NCBI RefSeq assembly: GCF_001612785.1
Contig: NZ_BDBC01000051.1
Coordinates: forward strand, 62,001-126,000
Source: Nocardia beijingensis NBRC 16342
GTDB lineage: Bacteria > Actinomycetota > Actinomycetes > Mycobacteriales > Mycobacteriaceae
Reading direction: 5' to 3'
DNA length: 64,000 nucleotides
How positions within the stretch are numbered: the stretch's first letter is position 1; each line of letters opens with the position of its first letter. The notes beneath the pieces were generated by a model. That model was not told the origin of the DNA, did no database searches, and saw only the letters and a list, made by a program, of their open reading frames with translations. Of this stretch, positions 44,174 to 53,845 are shown piece after piece. A program made the translations under genes and the position numbers.

Positions 44174-44797
44174 TCAGAGCTCCTGGACGCAGATGACGAA
44201 ACGGCGCTTGTCGTAGACGTATCCCGTGCCGCTGCCGCAGACGTTCACGTCATCGGCGCTGTCCACACGCTTGACCACCTTGACGCCCTTTACCGGAGAC
44301 GAACCGGTGCAGTCGATGCGCTTGGGGTCGTCACCGCCGACATCCATGCAGCCGCCGACCACCCAGTCGATGTCGAGGCACAGCGCGCCCTGTTCGATGC
44401 CGTTGATCGTCTCGGCGTAGTAGTTGTCGGCGTCGCTGCTGCACTGCGAGCTCTTCGCCTTCTTATCGATCACCTTGTAGTTCGACTCGCGGCTGCCGCA
44501 CGACGCCTTCTCGATGGTGGCGTTGGTGGTGGTGCCGCCGAGCTTCACGCAGTCGCCGATGCTCGCGTCGAAATCGGTGCTTCCGCTCGGCTTGCTCGTC
44601 GTCGGCTTGCCGGTGCTCGGCGCGGGCTTGCCCGAGGACGGCTTCGGCGTGTTGGTCACCGACACCGCGTCGATCGTCCCGTCCACGGCGGGCTGTGCGG
44701 TGCCGCTGACCGTGGAAGTACAGCCGACCAGCGACAATCCGGCCGCCACGGCCATTCCGGCGAAGGCGAGACGCCCCCAGGTCAGTTGACGAGACAC
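44174..44797 (-). CDS. lppU: LppU-like lipoprotein
   Basis: A 207-residue lipoprotein. The signal peptide AFAGMAVAAGLSLVGC places the lipidated Cys at residue 26, followed by TSTVSGTAQPAVDG, a motif common to mycobacterial Lpp proteins. A Lys/Pro/Ser/Thr-rich linker (residues 50-75) leads to a domain with six cysteines (CVKLG, ASCGSR, SSQCSS, ALCLD, GGCMD, IDCTG and VNVCG are visible), as in LppU/septum-formation-like proteins. Function unknown. ATG at 44795-44797; divergent from the gene at 44985. Confidence 0.8.
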   Translation of the reverse strand: MSRQLTWGRLAFAGMAVAAGLSLVGCTSTVSGTAQPAVDGTIDAVSVTNTPKPSSGKPAPSTGKPTTSKPSGSTDFDASIGDCVKLGGTTTNATIEKASCGSRESNYKVIDKKAKSSQCSSDADNYYAETINGIEQGALCLDIDWVVGGCMDVGGDDPKRIDCTGSSPVKGVKVVKRVDSADDVNVCGSGTGYVYDKRRFVICVQEL

Positions 44798-44984
44798 GTA
44801 CAGTCCTCCCGAGCTGTAACGCCGGCGAACTCACGCCCCCGTAATCCGAAGTTGCCTTGGCTGCGCTTGAAATACCACGCCATGAATACACCATCGACCG
44901 AGCGCCCGTCGAGCCGGAGCCGGAAACGAACCGCGGCCAGTAGCTCTGGGTATGGTGAGGTTTCTGTGTGAGAGGAGCCCCCGG

Positions 44985-45491
44985 GTGAAGCTGATCAGCG
45001 CAATCGTGTGTTCGACCGCCGCGATCGGAGGCTCCCTGGTCGTTCCCGGCGTGGCCGCCGCGGCGGATGTGCACTGCCGATCGGAACGCGGAACCGATAT
45101 CACCCGCATCGTTGGGGAGACCGCCTGCCGCGCGGCGACCGACGACTACGGCTTGGCCACGGCCAGCGGGATCGACGGGGTTGGCTACGCCAACGCGACC
45201 TCGGGCGCGACGGCCATCGGCATCGGCGCGGCGGGAGGCGTCGGCGCGAGCGAGGGCGCGGGCGGGATTCCGGTCGCGCTCGGCTTCGGCCAGGACGCCG
45301 TCGCCATCACCTCGACCACGGTGCCGGGCGTGCGCACTTTCGCGATCTCGATCGCGCTGGAAGGGTCGCGAGCGGGGGTGGAGACCGCCGAACAGACGGT
45401 CGTCTGCCTCGGCGCGGCGGCCTTCGCGTGGAACGCCGACAGCGGCGACGCGTGCATTGCGACACCTTTTGGGCTCTGGCAGACCCATTGA
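44985..45491 (+). CDS. Secreted protein, DUF6764-like
   Basis: A 168-residue secreted protein. Signal peptide KLISAIVCSTAAIGGSLVVPGVAAA is cleaved before ADVHCRSE. The mature part is Gly/Ala/Thr-rich with repeated GIDGVGYANA, GATAIGIGAAGG and GASEGAGG segments and four cysteines in two pairs, a composition suited to a small beta-helix or sandwich. I believe this is the DUF6764 family of Corynebacteriales, of unknown function. GTG at 44985 follows AGAGGAG at spacing 7; an ATG at 44952 lies before that site. Confidence 0.7.
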   Translation: MKLISAIVCSTAAIGGSLVVPGVAAAADVHCRSERGTDITRIVGETACRAATDDYGLATASGIDGVGYANATSGATAIGIGAAGGVGASEGAGGIPVALGFGQDAVAITSTTVPGVRTFAISIALEGSRAGVETAEQTVVCLGAAAFAWNADSGDACIATPFGLWQTH

Positions 45492-45543
45492 ACGGGTTAC
45501 CCTGGTTGACCAGCCCGGATAACGGCGGTCAGGAGGTGACCCC

Positions 45544-46827
45544 ATGGTTTCGGCAATGGCGGCGGACGACTTCGAGCCCGCCGATGCACCCGGCGGGAAG
45601 CTGGCGGCGCCGCACGAAATGCTGGTCGATCCGCGTTTCATCCGGCTGGCGGATCAGTTCTTCGGCCTGTTCGCCCAGCCTGCGCGCGGCGGCGGGGCAC
45701 TGGCTGTCTACCTCGACGGCAAGCCCGTTGTCGACATCTGGGCAGGCTGGGCGGACAAGGAGCGGCGCTGGAACGGCGATACCGTCGCGCTGACCTTCTC
45801 CACCGGCAAGGGCGTGGCGTCCACCGTCGTGCACCGCTTGGCCGAACGCGGTCTGATCGACTACGACATCCCGATGGCCGAGTACTGGCCGGAGTTCGCC
45901 GCGCACGGCAAAGACGACATCACCGTCCGTGACGTGCTCTGCCACCGCGCCGGTCTGCACCGGGTGCGCGGCCTGGTTCCCGGCCGCGAAGGCATCCTGC
46001 ACTACGACGCCGTGGTTCGTGCGCTGGCCGAAAGCCCGGCGGACCCTCGGCGCATCCGCACCTCCGGCTATCACGCGATCACCTTCGGCTGGCTGGTCGC
46101 CGAGCTCGTGCAACGAGCGACGGGCACGCCGTTCACCGAGGTGCTGCGCACCGAGATCGCCGAGCCACTCGGGCTGGACGAGTACTGGTTCCGCGTTCCG
46201 GAATCCGAACGGCACCGGATCGCCAAGATCTACCGTCACCTCGGCCCGCCGGGGATCCGCTGGAACACCGCCTCCTCGGTGCTGTCCTGGGTGCGGCCGG
46301 TGCGCGGGCTCGCCGAGGCGGGCATGCCGGAGAGCTTCGACGAACTGGTCCGCGATCCCCGCGTGCACGACTCGGTGATGCCGGGCTGGAACGGCGTGTT
46401 CTCCGCGCGCGCACTGGCGCGGATGTACGGCGCCCTGGCCAACGGCGGCGTGGTCGACGCGGCCGGATCGGACCGGAAGACGCACGGTGCCCAGCAAGGC
46501 GCGCCGTTCCTCCACCCGCGGACGATCGAAACCATCAGTCACGTGCAGCCGACCCACAGCCGGGACTACGTGCTCGGCGTGCCGATCCACTTCACGCTCG
46601 GCTACCACCGCCCGGTCCTCATGTCCAAGCAACAGCCACGGCACGCGTTCGGCCACTACGGCGTCGGCGGGTCCGGCGCGTACGCCGATCCGGATCTCGG
46701 CATGTCCATCGCGTTCGTGACCAACGGGCTCGGCAGCATGGTGACCGCGCTCGGCGACGCCAGGCTCGCGCGGCTGGCGGCGACGGCGCAGGCGACGGTG
46801 CGCAAGTACAAACAGGCCGCGGGCTAG
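45544..46827 (+). CDS. Serine hydrolase with class C beta-lactamase fold (esterase)
   Basis: A 427-residue beta-lactamase-fold serine hydrolase without a signal peptide. The nucleophile motif is STGK with Ser86 and Lys89; YHAITFGWLVAEL supplies the expected Tyr; the third motif region is near FGHYGVGGSG (HxG-like). WVRPVRGLAEA and the C-terminal VTNGLGSM follow. Mycobacterial relatives (LipD, LipE, LipL) are esterases or lipases rather than beta-lactamases. ATG at 45544 follows CAGGAGGTGA, one of the strongest ribosome-binding sites here. The P450 gene starts 50 bases later and may share the transcript. Confidence 0.88.
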   Translation: MVSAMAADDFEPADAPGGKLAAPHEMLVDPRFIRLADQFFGLFAQPARGGGALAVYLDGKPVVDIWAGWADKERRWNGDTVALTFSTGKGVASTVVHRLAERGLIDYDIPMAEYWPEFAAHGKDDITVRDVLCHRAGLHRVRGLVPGREGILHYDAVVRALAESPADPRRIRTSGYHAITFGWLVAELVQRATGTPFTEVLRTEIAEPLGLDEYWFRVPESERHRIAKIYRHLGPPGIRWNTASSVLSWVRPVRGLAEAGMPESFDELVRDPRVHDSVMPGWNGVFSARALARMYGALANGGVVDAAGSDRKTHGAQQGAPFLHPRTIETISHVQPTHSRDYVLGVPIHFTLGYHRPVLMSKQQPRHAFGHYGVGGSGAYADPDLGMSIAFVTNGLGSMVTALGDARLARLAATAQATVRKYKQAAG

Positions 46828-46877
46828 GCGTCGAACCGCCGCCGTCGCGGCCTCGTGTTCTCGACATGGAGGTGCGC

Positions 46878-48245
46878 ATGCCACGAACCGAGGCGGGTGC
46901 CCGCCACGGCGGGCCGCGCGTGCCGCGAGCGACCGTACTGCACGCCTTGGCCGCGGGGGCGGATTTCGATCGGTACTTCCGCTGGCGCAGGGCGCGCGAA
47001 GGCGACCCGTTCTACGTTCGCTTTCCCGGCTTCGGCGCGGTGCTGTTCACCGGGACGGCCGTCGGCGCGAGCGAGTTGTTCCGCTTGCCGGTCGACGGCT
47101 CCGAGCCGCCGCGGCCGAATCCGATCGAACCGATGGTCGGCGCCGCGTCGCTGATCCTGGCTTCCGGCGAACGTCATCGCCGCGACCGCGCCCTGCTCAC
47201 GCCCGCCTTGCACAGTGCCAGGGTCCGGGAGCACGGAGAGCTGATCCGGGAAGCCACCGAGGGGGAACTCGCCGGGAAGAGCGGTCAGGAGTGGGCGGTG
47301 GGCGCGCGCGTCGATGCGCGAGCGGCGGCGCGGGCCCTCACGCTTCGCGTGATCGCGACGGTGGTGCTGGGTGCGCGCGACCCGCGGCGGCAGGCGGAAT
47401 ACACCGCCGCGATGGCGGACTTCCTCACGGCCTTCTCCGGGCCGTTGCTGCTGCTACCCGCGCTGCGCCGCGGACTGCACGGGCACGGTCCGTGGGATCG
47501 GTTCCGCGCCGCGCGCGAGCGATTGGACCGGTTGATCCGCGCCGACATCGCGCACCGGCGCGCGCATCCGGCGGCGCCGCCCTCCGACCTGCTCGACCTG
47601 TTGCTGTCCGCCTATCCCGACGACGCCGACGACGTACTGTGCGAGCAGATACGCACGTTGCTGGTGGCCGGGCACGAGACCACCGCGACCACGCTGGTCT
47701 GGGCGCTGTTCCGGCTGCACCGCGCACCCGAGGCACTGGACAGGCTGCGGCGGGAGCTGCGGGACGCGGGCTGGGACGCAAGCCCGGAGGACCTGGCCGC
47801 ACTGCCGTACCTCGACGCCGTCTGCCAGGAGACGCTGCGGCTGCACCCGCCGGTGCCGATCGTCCTGCGCAGGCTGACCGAGCCCTTCGCGCTGCGCGGC
47901 GTCGCGCTCGCCCCCGGCGACACCGTAGGGGTAGCGGTGCCATTGCTGCACTCCGATCCCGAGGTGTGGTCCGACCCGGGGCGCTTCGACCCGTCCCGCT
48001 TCGTCGGGCGCCGCTACCGGCCGTTCGAGTTGGCGCCGTTCGGCGGCGGCCATCGGCGCTGCGTCGGCGCGGCCCTCGCGGAGTACGAGTTGCGGATCGC
48101 GCTGGCCACCATCCTGACGCGAGTACGCCTGTGGCTCGCCCCTCGATACGCGCGCGGGAGGGTCCCGCTCACGGTGCCGCACAATATCGCGAGCGGTCCG
48201 CATGGTCCGATTTCGTTCGACGTGATCAGTGAGCTTCGTCACTAA
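46878..48245 (+). CDS. Cytochrome P450
   Basis: A 455-residue soluble P450. The I-helix oxygen-binding motif AGHETTATTL, the K-helix QETLRLHPP (ExxR), and the haem loop FGGGHRRCVGAALA with Cys395 as iron ligand are all present. It resembles mycobacterial CYP135/138-type proteins, but its subfamily and substrate cannot be stated. ATG at 46878 is preceded by GGAGG at spacing 5; the ATG at 46866 is part of that site and is unlikely. No redox-partner gene is adjacent. Confidence 0.93.
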   Translation: MPRTEAGARHGGPRVPRATVLHALAAGADFDRYFRWRRAREGDPFYVRFPGFGAVLFTGTAVGASELFRLPVDGSEPPRPNPIEPMVGAASLILASGERHRRDRALLTPALHSARVREHGELIREATEGELAGKSGQEWAVGARVDARAAARALTLRVIATVVLGARDPRRQAEYTAAMADFLTAFSGPLLLLPALRRGLHGHGPWDRFRAARERLDRLIRADIAHRRAHPAAPPSDLLDLLLSAYPDDADDVLCEQIRTLLVAGHETTATTLVWALFRLHRAPEALDRLRRELRDAGWDASPEDLAALPYLDAVCQETLRLHPPVPIVLRRLTEPFALRGVALAPGDTVGVAVPLLHSDPEVWSDPGRFDPSRFVGRRYRPFELAPFGGGHRRCVGAALAEYELRIALATILTRVRLWLAPRYARGRVPLTVPHNIASGPHGPISFDVISELRH

Positions 48246-48352
48246 TGAGTTTGCTGTGAACCATCTTTCGGGAAAACATCGACTCCGGCTCCCGGTCGCC
48301 CGATCCGTCGTGACCGGCAGGTTTGCCCGCTTCGATACCCGGTCGCCGCGTT

Positions 48353-48368
48353 TGTGATCCATACCACA
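48353..48368. promoter_or_regulatory. CRP/GlxR-like site upstream of the L,D-transpeptidase
   Basis: TGTGATCCATACCACA fits TGTGA-N6-TCACA with one mismatch. It lies about 170 bases before the transpeptidase start in a 290-base intergenic region where I saw no gene and no riboswitch that I could support. Confidence 0.4.
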
Positions 48369-48536
48369 ACAAGCACGGGTGACGAATCATTCTGAAACGC
48401 CGGTAGCTTCGAGGCGCGCCGGGACGGTAGGAATGGACGACGGGTCGGGCCGTCGATACCAGTGGGGCGCTCTTCTGGCTCCGCGCTGAAATGAAATATC
48501 TCGCTGCGCGGCGTACGCGTGCGCGCGAGAGATGGA

Positions 48537-49451
48537 ATGGACGAGAAACCTATGCATGCCGCTTTGCACACCGGGTCGTTGCCTGCTCCTCGCAAGGGAG
48601 CGCGGCTAGCCCGCCGGATGCGCGAGGGCGTCCTGCTGTCCGCCGCGATCGCGGCAGCCGGTGTTCTGCTCGTCGCGCCTGCCCAGGCCGAACCGCTTCC
48701 CGGGATCGGCACCGGCTCGGCCGCCGCCGCCACCGAGCCCGAACCACAGGCGAACTTCGCTCCGCCCTCGATCAACATCGCCGACGGCGAGGTGGTCGGC
48801 GTCGCACAGCCGATCATCATCACCTTCAAGGAACCGGTGACCGACCACGCCACCGCCGAGAAGGCCATCAAGATCACCTCCTCGAAGTCGGCGCCGGGCC
48901 ACTTCTACTGGCGCGGCGACAAGCAGGTGCGCTGGCGGCCGGACGAGTTCTGGCCGGACAACACCGACGTCCAGGTGCAGGCGGGCGGCACGACCAGCTC
49001 GTTCCGCATCGGCGACGCCTTCGTGACGACCGCCGACGACACCACCCACACCATCACCATCACCCGCAACGGTGAGGTGGTGAAGGAGATGCCCACCTCG
49101 ATGGGCAAGCCCAAGCACGAGACGCCGAACGGCACCTACATCGTCGGCGAGCAGCTGCGCAAGATGACCATGGACTCGTCGACCTACGGCGTTCCGGTGA
49201 CCGACCCCGAGGGCTACAAGCTCGAGGTCGAGTACGCCACCCGCATCTCCAACAGCGGCATCTTCGTGCACGCCGCCCCGTGGTCGGTCGCCCAGCAGGG
49301 CGTGTCCAACGCCAGCCACGGCTGCCTGAACGTCAGCACCGAGGACGCCAAGTGGTTCTTCGAGAACGCGCGTCGCGGCGACCCGGTGATCGTGCAGAAT
49401 ACCCAGGGCGGCACGCTCAGCGCGAGCGACGGTCTCGGCGACTGGAACTGA
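48537..49451 (+). CDS. L,D-transpeptidase (YkuD domain)
   Basis: A 304-residue exported enzyme forming 3-3 cross-links in peptidoglycan. After a signal peptide (GVLLSAAIAAAGVLLVAPAQA) come an Ig-like domain (about residues 70-160, as in mycobacterial Ldts) and the YkuD catalytic domain with IFVHAAPW and the motif SHGCLNVS, where Cys263 is the nucleophile. Length is short for LdtMt2 (408) and nearer to LdtMt1 (251). ATG at 48537 is chosen; ATGs at 48519 and 48552 are alternatives. A strong terminator follows. Confidence 0.92.
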   Translation: MDEKPMHAALHTGSLPAPRKGARLARRMREGVLLSAAIAAAGVLLVAPAQAEPLPGIGTGSAAAATEPEPQANFAPPSINIADGEVVGVAQPIIITFKEPVTDHATAEKAIKITSSKSAPGHFYWRGDKQVRWRPDEFWPDNTDVQVQAGGTTSSFRIGDAFVTTADDTTHTITITRNGEVVKEMPTSMGKPKHETPNGTYIVGEQLRKMTMDSSTYGVPVTDPEGYKLEVEYATRISNSGIFVHAAPWSVAQQGVSNASHGCLNVSTEDAKWFFENARRGDPVIVQNTQGGTLSASDGLGDWN

Positions 49452-49477
49452 CCATCCGGTAACCCCTGATCGGCGCG

Positions 49478-49533
49478 AAGCCGAACATTACGATCAATTG
49501 CTCGAAGTAGCCGATCGTAGTGTTCGGCTTTTG
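49478..49533 (+). terminator. Terminator between the L,D-transpeptidase and ugp operon
   Basis: Arms at 49478-49495 and 49513-49530 (AAGCCGAACA, one mismatch, TACGATC against GATCGTA, mismatch, TGTTCGGCTT) give 17 pairs, followed by TTGCTG. It separates the transpeptidase from ugpA. Confidence 0.85.
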
Positions 49534-49618
49534 CTGTACTTGGCCCGTGCGCGAGAAGTTCAGCGCGACGGCGGGCGATCGTAACCGGCTGTTTGCTCCG
49601 GTCCGTAGAGTCACCGCC

Positions 49619-50548
49619 GTGCGTACCAGGCCGGAGCGAGTGCTGCCGCAGCCACCGGGACGCGGTCTGCGGCACCGTCCCTGGCCGGACTACGCCCTCT
49701 TCCTGGTCTTGGTGCTGCCGAATCTCGCGCTGCTCGCACTGTTCGTCTACCGGCCGCTGGTCGACAACATCCGGCTGTCGCTGTTCGACTGGAACATCTC
49801 CGATCCGGTCGCCACCTTCGTCGGTTTCGACAACTACCGCGAATGGTGGAGCAGGCCGGATTCCTGGGACATCGTCACCAACACCGTGGTGTTCACCCTC
49901 GCGGCGGTGGTGGGCAGCATGGCGCTCGGTCTGGCGCTCGCGTTGCTGCTGGATCGGAAACTGTTCGGCCGCAACGTGGTCCGCTCCGCGATCTTCGCGC
50001 CGTTCGTCATCTCCGGCGCCGCCATCGGCGTGGCCTTCCAGTTCATCTTCGATCCGAGTTTCGGCCTGGTCCAAGACGCACTGCACCGGCTCGGCGTGCA
50101 CGAGGTGCCGGATTTCTACCAGAACCCGCGATGGGCGCTGTTCATGGTGACGGTGACCTACGTCTGGAAGAACCTCGGCTACACCTTCGTCATCTATCTG
50201 GCCGCACTGCAAGGCATTCGGGCCGATCTGATGGAAGCCGCGCAGATCGACGGCGCGAGCCGCTGGAGGACGTTCACCAAAGTCCTGCTGCCGCAATTGC
50301 GGCCGACGACCTTCTTCCTGTCCATCACGGTGCTGCTGAATTCGTTGCAGGTCTTCGACATCATCAACGTGATGACCCGAGGCGGACCGCTCGGCACCGG
50401 CACGACCACCATGGTCTACCAGGTCTATCAGGAGTCCTTCCGCAATTTCCGGGCCGGGTACGGCGCGACCGTGGCGACCATCATGTTCCTGGTGCTGCTG
50501 GTGGTGACGCTGGTGCAGGTGCGGGTGATGGATCGGGGGCAGCAGTGA
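49619..50548 (+). CDS. ugpA: ABC sugar-phosphate permease UgpA
   Basis: A 309-residue MalF-type permease, first gene of a four-gene cassette with the order of mycobacterial ugpAEBC (Rv2835c-Rv2832c). Six membrane helices are visible, and the EAA loop is LMEAAQIDGASRWRTFTKVLLPQL. In mycobacteria this system takes up glycerophosphocholine and related glycerophosphodiesters, with glycerol-3-phosphate proposed earlier. GTG at 49619-49621 has no real ribosome-binding site; an in-frame upstream start would lie in the terminator, so a leaderless or short-leader mRNA is likely. Confidence 0.9.
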   Translation: MRTRPERVLPQPPGRGLRHRPWPDYALFLVLVLPNLALLALFVYRPLVDNIRLSLFDWNISDPVATFVGFDNYREWWSRPDSWDIVTNTVVFTLAAVVGSMALGLALALLLDRKLFGRNVVRSAIFAPFVISGAAIGVAFQFIFDPSFGLVQDALHRLGVHEVPDFYQNPRWALFMVTVTYVWKNLGYTFVIYLAALQGIRADLMEAAQIDGASRWRTFTKVLLPQLRPTTFFLSITVLLNSLQVFDIINVMTRGGPLGTGTTTMVYQVYQESFRNFRAGYGATVATIMFLVLLVVTLVQVRVMDRGQQ

Positions 50549-51378
50549 ATCGACAGCGCGCGGTGACGCTGCTCGGCTACGGGGCGATGGCGTGCGTGCT
50601 GATCATCGTGGGCGTCCCGCTGTTCTGGATCTTCATCACCTCGTTCAAAGCGCGGCCGGACATCTACGTGCAGCCCGCCGTGTACTGGCCGCACAGCTGG
50701 CACCCGGAGAACTACCGGGAGGCCACAACGGCGCTGCCGTTCTGGACCTTCCTGCGCAATTCGCTGATCGTCACCGGCATCGTCGCCGGGGTGAAGTTCG
50801 TGCTCGGCGTGCTCAGCGCGTACGGCCTGGTGTTCCTGCGGTTTCCGGGCAAGACGGTGGTGTTCCTGGTGATCATCGCGGCGCTGATGGTGCCCAACCA
50901 GATCACCGTGATCTCCAACTACGCGTTGATCGCTCAGCTGGGGTGGCGGAATACGTTCCAGGGCATCATCGTTCCGCTCTGCGGTGTCGCCTTCGGCACC
51001 TTCCTCATGCGCAACCACTTCCTCTCGCTGCCCTCCGAGGTGATCGAGGCGGCGCGGATGGACGGTGCGAACTGGTGGCGGTTGCTCACCAGGGTGGTGC
51101 TGCCGATGTCCGGGCCGACGATGGTCGCTTTCGCGGTGGTGACGCTGGTCAACGAGTGGAACGAATATCTGTGGCCCTTCCTGATGGCCGACGACACGAC
51201 GGTCGCCACCCTGCCGGTCGGACTGACGCTGCTGCAGAACACCGAGAACCCGAGCGTCACCAACTGGGGACCGGTCATGGCGGGGACGCTGCTGACCATG
51301 CTGCCGATCCTCGTGGTCTTCCTGGTGCTGCAACGCCACATGATCAAGGGCCTCACCTCCGGTGCGGTCAAGGGTTGA
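50545..51378 (+). CDS. ugpE: ABC sugar-phosphate permease UgpE
   Basis: A 277-residue MalG-type permease (mycobacterial UgpE 275 aa). Six helices, with the EAA loop VIEAARMDGANWWRLLTRVVLPMSGP that docks on the UgpC ATPase. The GTG start overlaps the ugpA stop (GTGA), a 4-base overlap showing coupling. The C-terminal MIKGLTSGAVKG is the typical end of this permease family. Confidence 0.93.
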   Translation: MNRQRAVTLLGYGAMACVLIIVGVPLFWIFITSFKARPDIYVQPAVYWPHSWHPENYREATTALPFWTFLRNSLIVTGIVAGVKFVLGVLSAYGLVFLRFPGKTVVFLVIIAALMVPNQITVISNYALIAQLGWRNTFQGIIVPLCGVAFGTFLMRNHFLSLPSEVIEAARMDGANWWRLLTRVVLPMSGPTMVAFAVVTLVNEWNEYLWPFLMADDTTVATLPVGLTLLQNTENPSVTNWGPVMAGTLLTMLPILVVFLVLQRHMIKGLTSGAVKG

Positions 51379-51397
51379 CCGATCAAGGAGAAACCAC

Positions 51398-52726
51398 GTG
51401 TCCACTACACAGTTCCCGGCGCTCACCCGCCGCGGCTTCCTCGGGCTGACCGGCGCGCTCACGGCGGGCGCGGCGCTGACCGCGTGCGCGGGCACCGGAG
51501 GCGGCGGCAAGCAGTCCGGCGACGCCGAGACCATCACCTTCTGGTCCAATCACCCAGGCACGTCGAAAGAGCTGGAGGCCGAGCTCATCCGCCGCTTCCA
51601 GGAGAAGTACCCCGACCTCACGGTGCACCTGGTCGACGCGGGCAAGAACTACGAGGAGGTGTCGCAGAAGTTCAACGCGGCGCTCTCGGGCGGTGACCTG
51701 CCCGACATCGTGGTGCTCTCCGACGTCTGGTGGTTCAACTACGCGCTGAACGGCACCATCGAACCGCTCGACGGCCACTTCGCCGACGCGGGCGTGCAAC
51801 TGGACGACTACGTCGATTCGCTGGTCGCCGACTACCAGTTCAACGGCAAGCACTACGCGCTGCCCTACGCCCGCTCGACCCCGCTGTTCTACTACAACAA
51901 GGACGTGTGGAACCGGGCCGGCCTGCCCGACCGCGGTCCGCAGAGCTGGCAGGAGTTCGACGAGTGGGGGCCGAAGCTGCAAGAGGTGGTCGGCGAGGGC
52001 AAGCTCGCGCACGGCTGGGGTGACGCGAAGAACTACCTCGCCTGGACCTTCCAAGGCCCGAACTGGACCTTCGGTGGCGCGTATTCGGACAACTGGACGC
52101 TGAAGTTCAACGATCCGGGCACCATCGCGGCGGGCACGTTCCTGCGCGACATGATCGCCACCAAGAAGTACGCGGGCATCAAGCCGCAGATCGCGGTGGA
52201 TTTCGGTACCGGTGTGATCGCCTCCACCATCGCCTCGACCGGTGACCTGCGGGGCATCCAGAAGAACGCCGAGGGCAAGTTGACCTTCGGCACCGCCTTC
52301 CTGCCGCATCCGAACGGCCCCGGCGTCACCACCGGAGGCGCGGGCCTCGCGATTCCGGCGCGCATCTCCGACGAGCGAAAGGTGAACGCGCTGAAGTTCA
52401 TCGATTTCGTCACCAACGCGCAGAACACCGCGTACTTCTCGCAGGGAACGGGCTACATGCCGGTGCGCAAGTCGGCCGTGAACGACCCGAGCGAGCAGGA
52501 CTTCCTGGCGAAGAATCCGAACTCGAAGGTCGCGATCGACCAGCTGCCGTTGACCAAGTCGCAGGACTACGCCCGGGTGTTCGTGCCGGGCGGTGACCAG
52601 ATCATCGGCACCGGCTTGGAGCAGATCGGTTTGCGCAACGCCGACGTGGCCGCCACGTTCGCGAACGTGACCAGCCAGTTGCAAGCGATCATCGATCGGC
52701 AGATCACGCCCAAGCTGCCGAAGTAG
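51398..52726 (+). CDS. ugpB: Glycerophosphodiester-binding lipoprotein UgpB
   Basis: A 442-residue extracytoplasmic solute-binding protein, very similar in pattern to mycobacterial UgpB. The signal combines a twin-arginine motif (TRRGFLGL) with a lipobox (LTAC), so a Tat-exported lipoprotein is likely. Landmarks of the mature protein are FWSNHPGTSKELEAEL, YARSTPLFYYNKDVW, GLPDRGPQSWQEFDEWG and TGGAGLAIPA. GTG at 51398 follows AAGGAG; the 13-codon upstream extension is not used. It starts 19 bases after ugpE. Confidence 0.93.
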   Translation: MSTTQFPALTRRGFLGLTGALTAGAALTACAGTGGGGKQSGDAETITFWSNHPGTSKELEAELIRRFQEKYPDLTVHLVDAGKNYEEVSQKFNAALSGGDLPDIVVLSDVWWFNYALNGTIEPLDGHFADAGVQLDDYVDSLVADYQFNGKHYALPYARSTPLFYYNKDVWNRAGLPDRGPQSWQEFDEWGPKLQEVVGEGKLAHGWGDAKNYLAWTFQGPNWTFGGAYSDNWTLKFNDPGTIAAGTFLRDMIATKKYAGIKPQIAVDFGTGVIASTIASTGDLRGIQKNAEGKLTFGTAFLPHPNGPGVTTGGAGLAIPARISDERKVNALKFIDFVTNAQNTAYFSQGTGYMPVRKSAVNDPSEQDFLAKNPNSKVAIDQLPLTKSQDYARVFVPGGDQIIGTGLEQIGLRNADVAATFANVTSQLQAIIDRQITPKLPK

Positions 52727-52752
52727 CGCCCGCCCCGAGGAGACCGACAAGC

Positions 52753-53835
<1,083 letters not shown>

Positions 53836-53845
53836 CCGCGGGGAG

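Noticed and set aside
48246-48536. Possible riboswitch (for example c-di-AMP type) ahead of the L,D-transpeptidase
   Set aside because: I could not find the conserved helices or core bases of a known class; only a CRP-like site is supportable.
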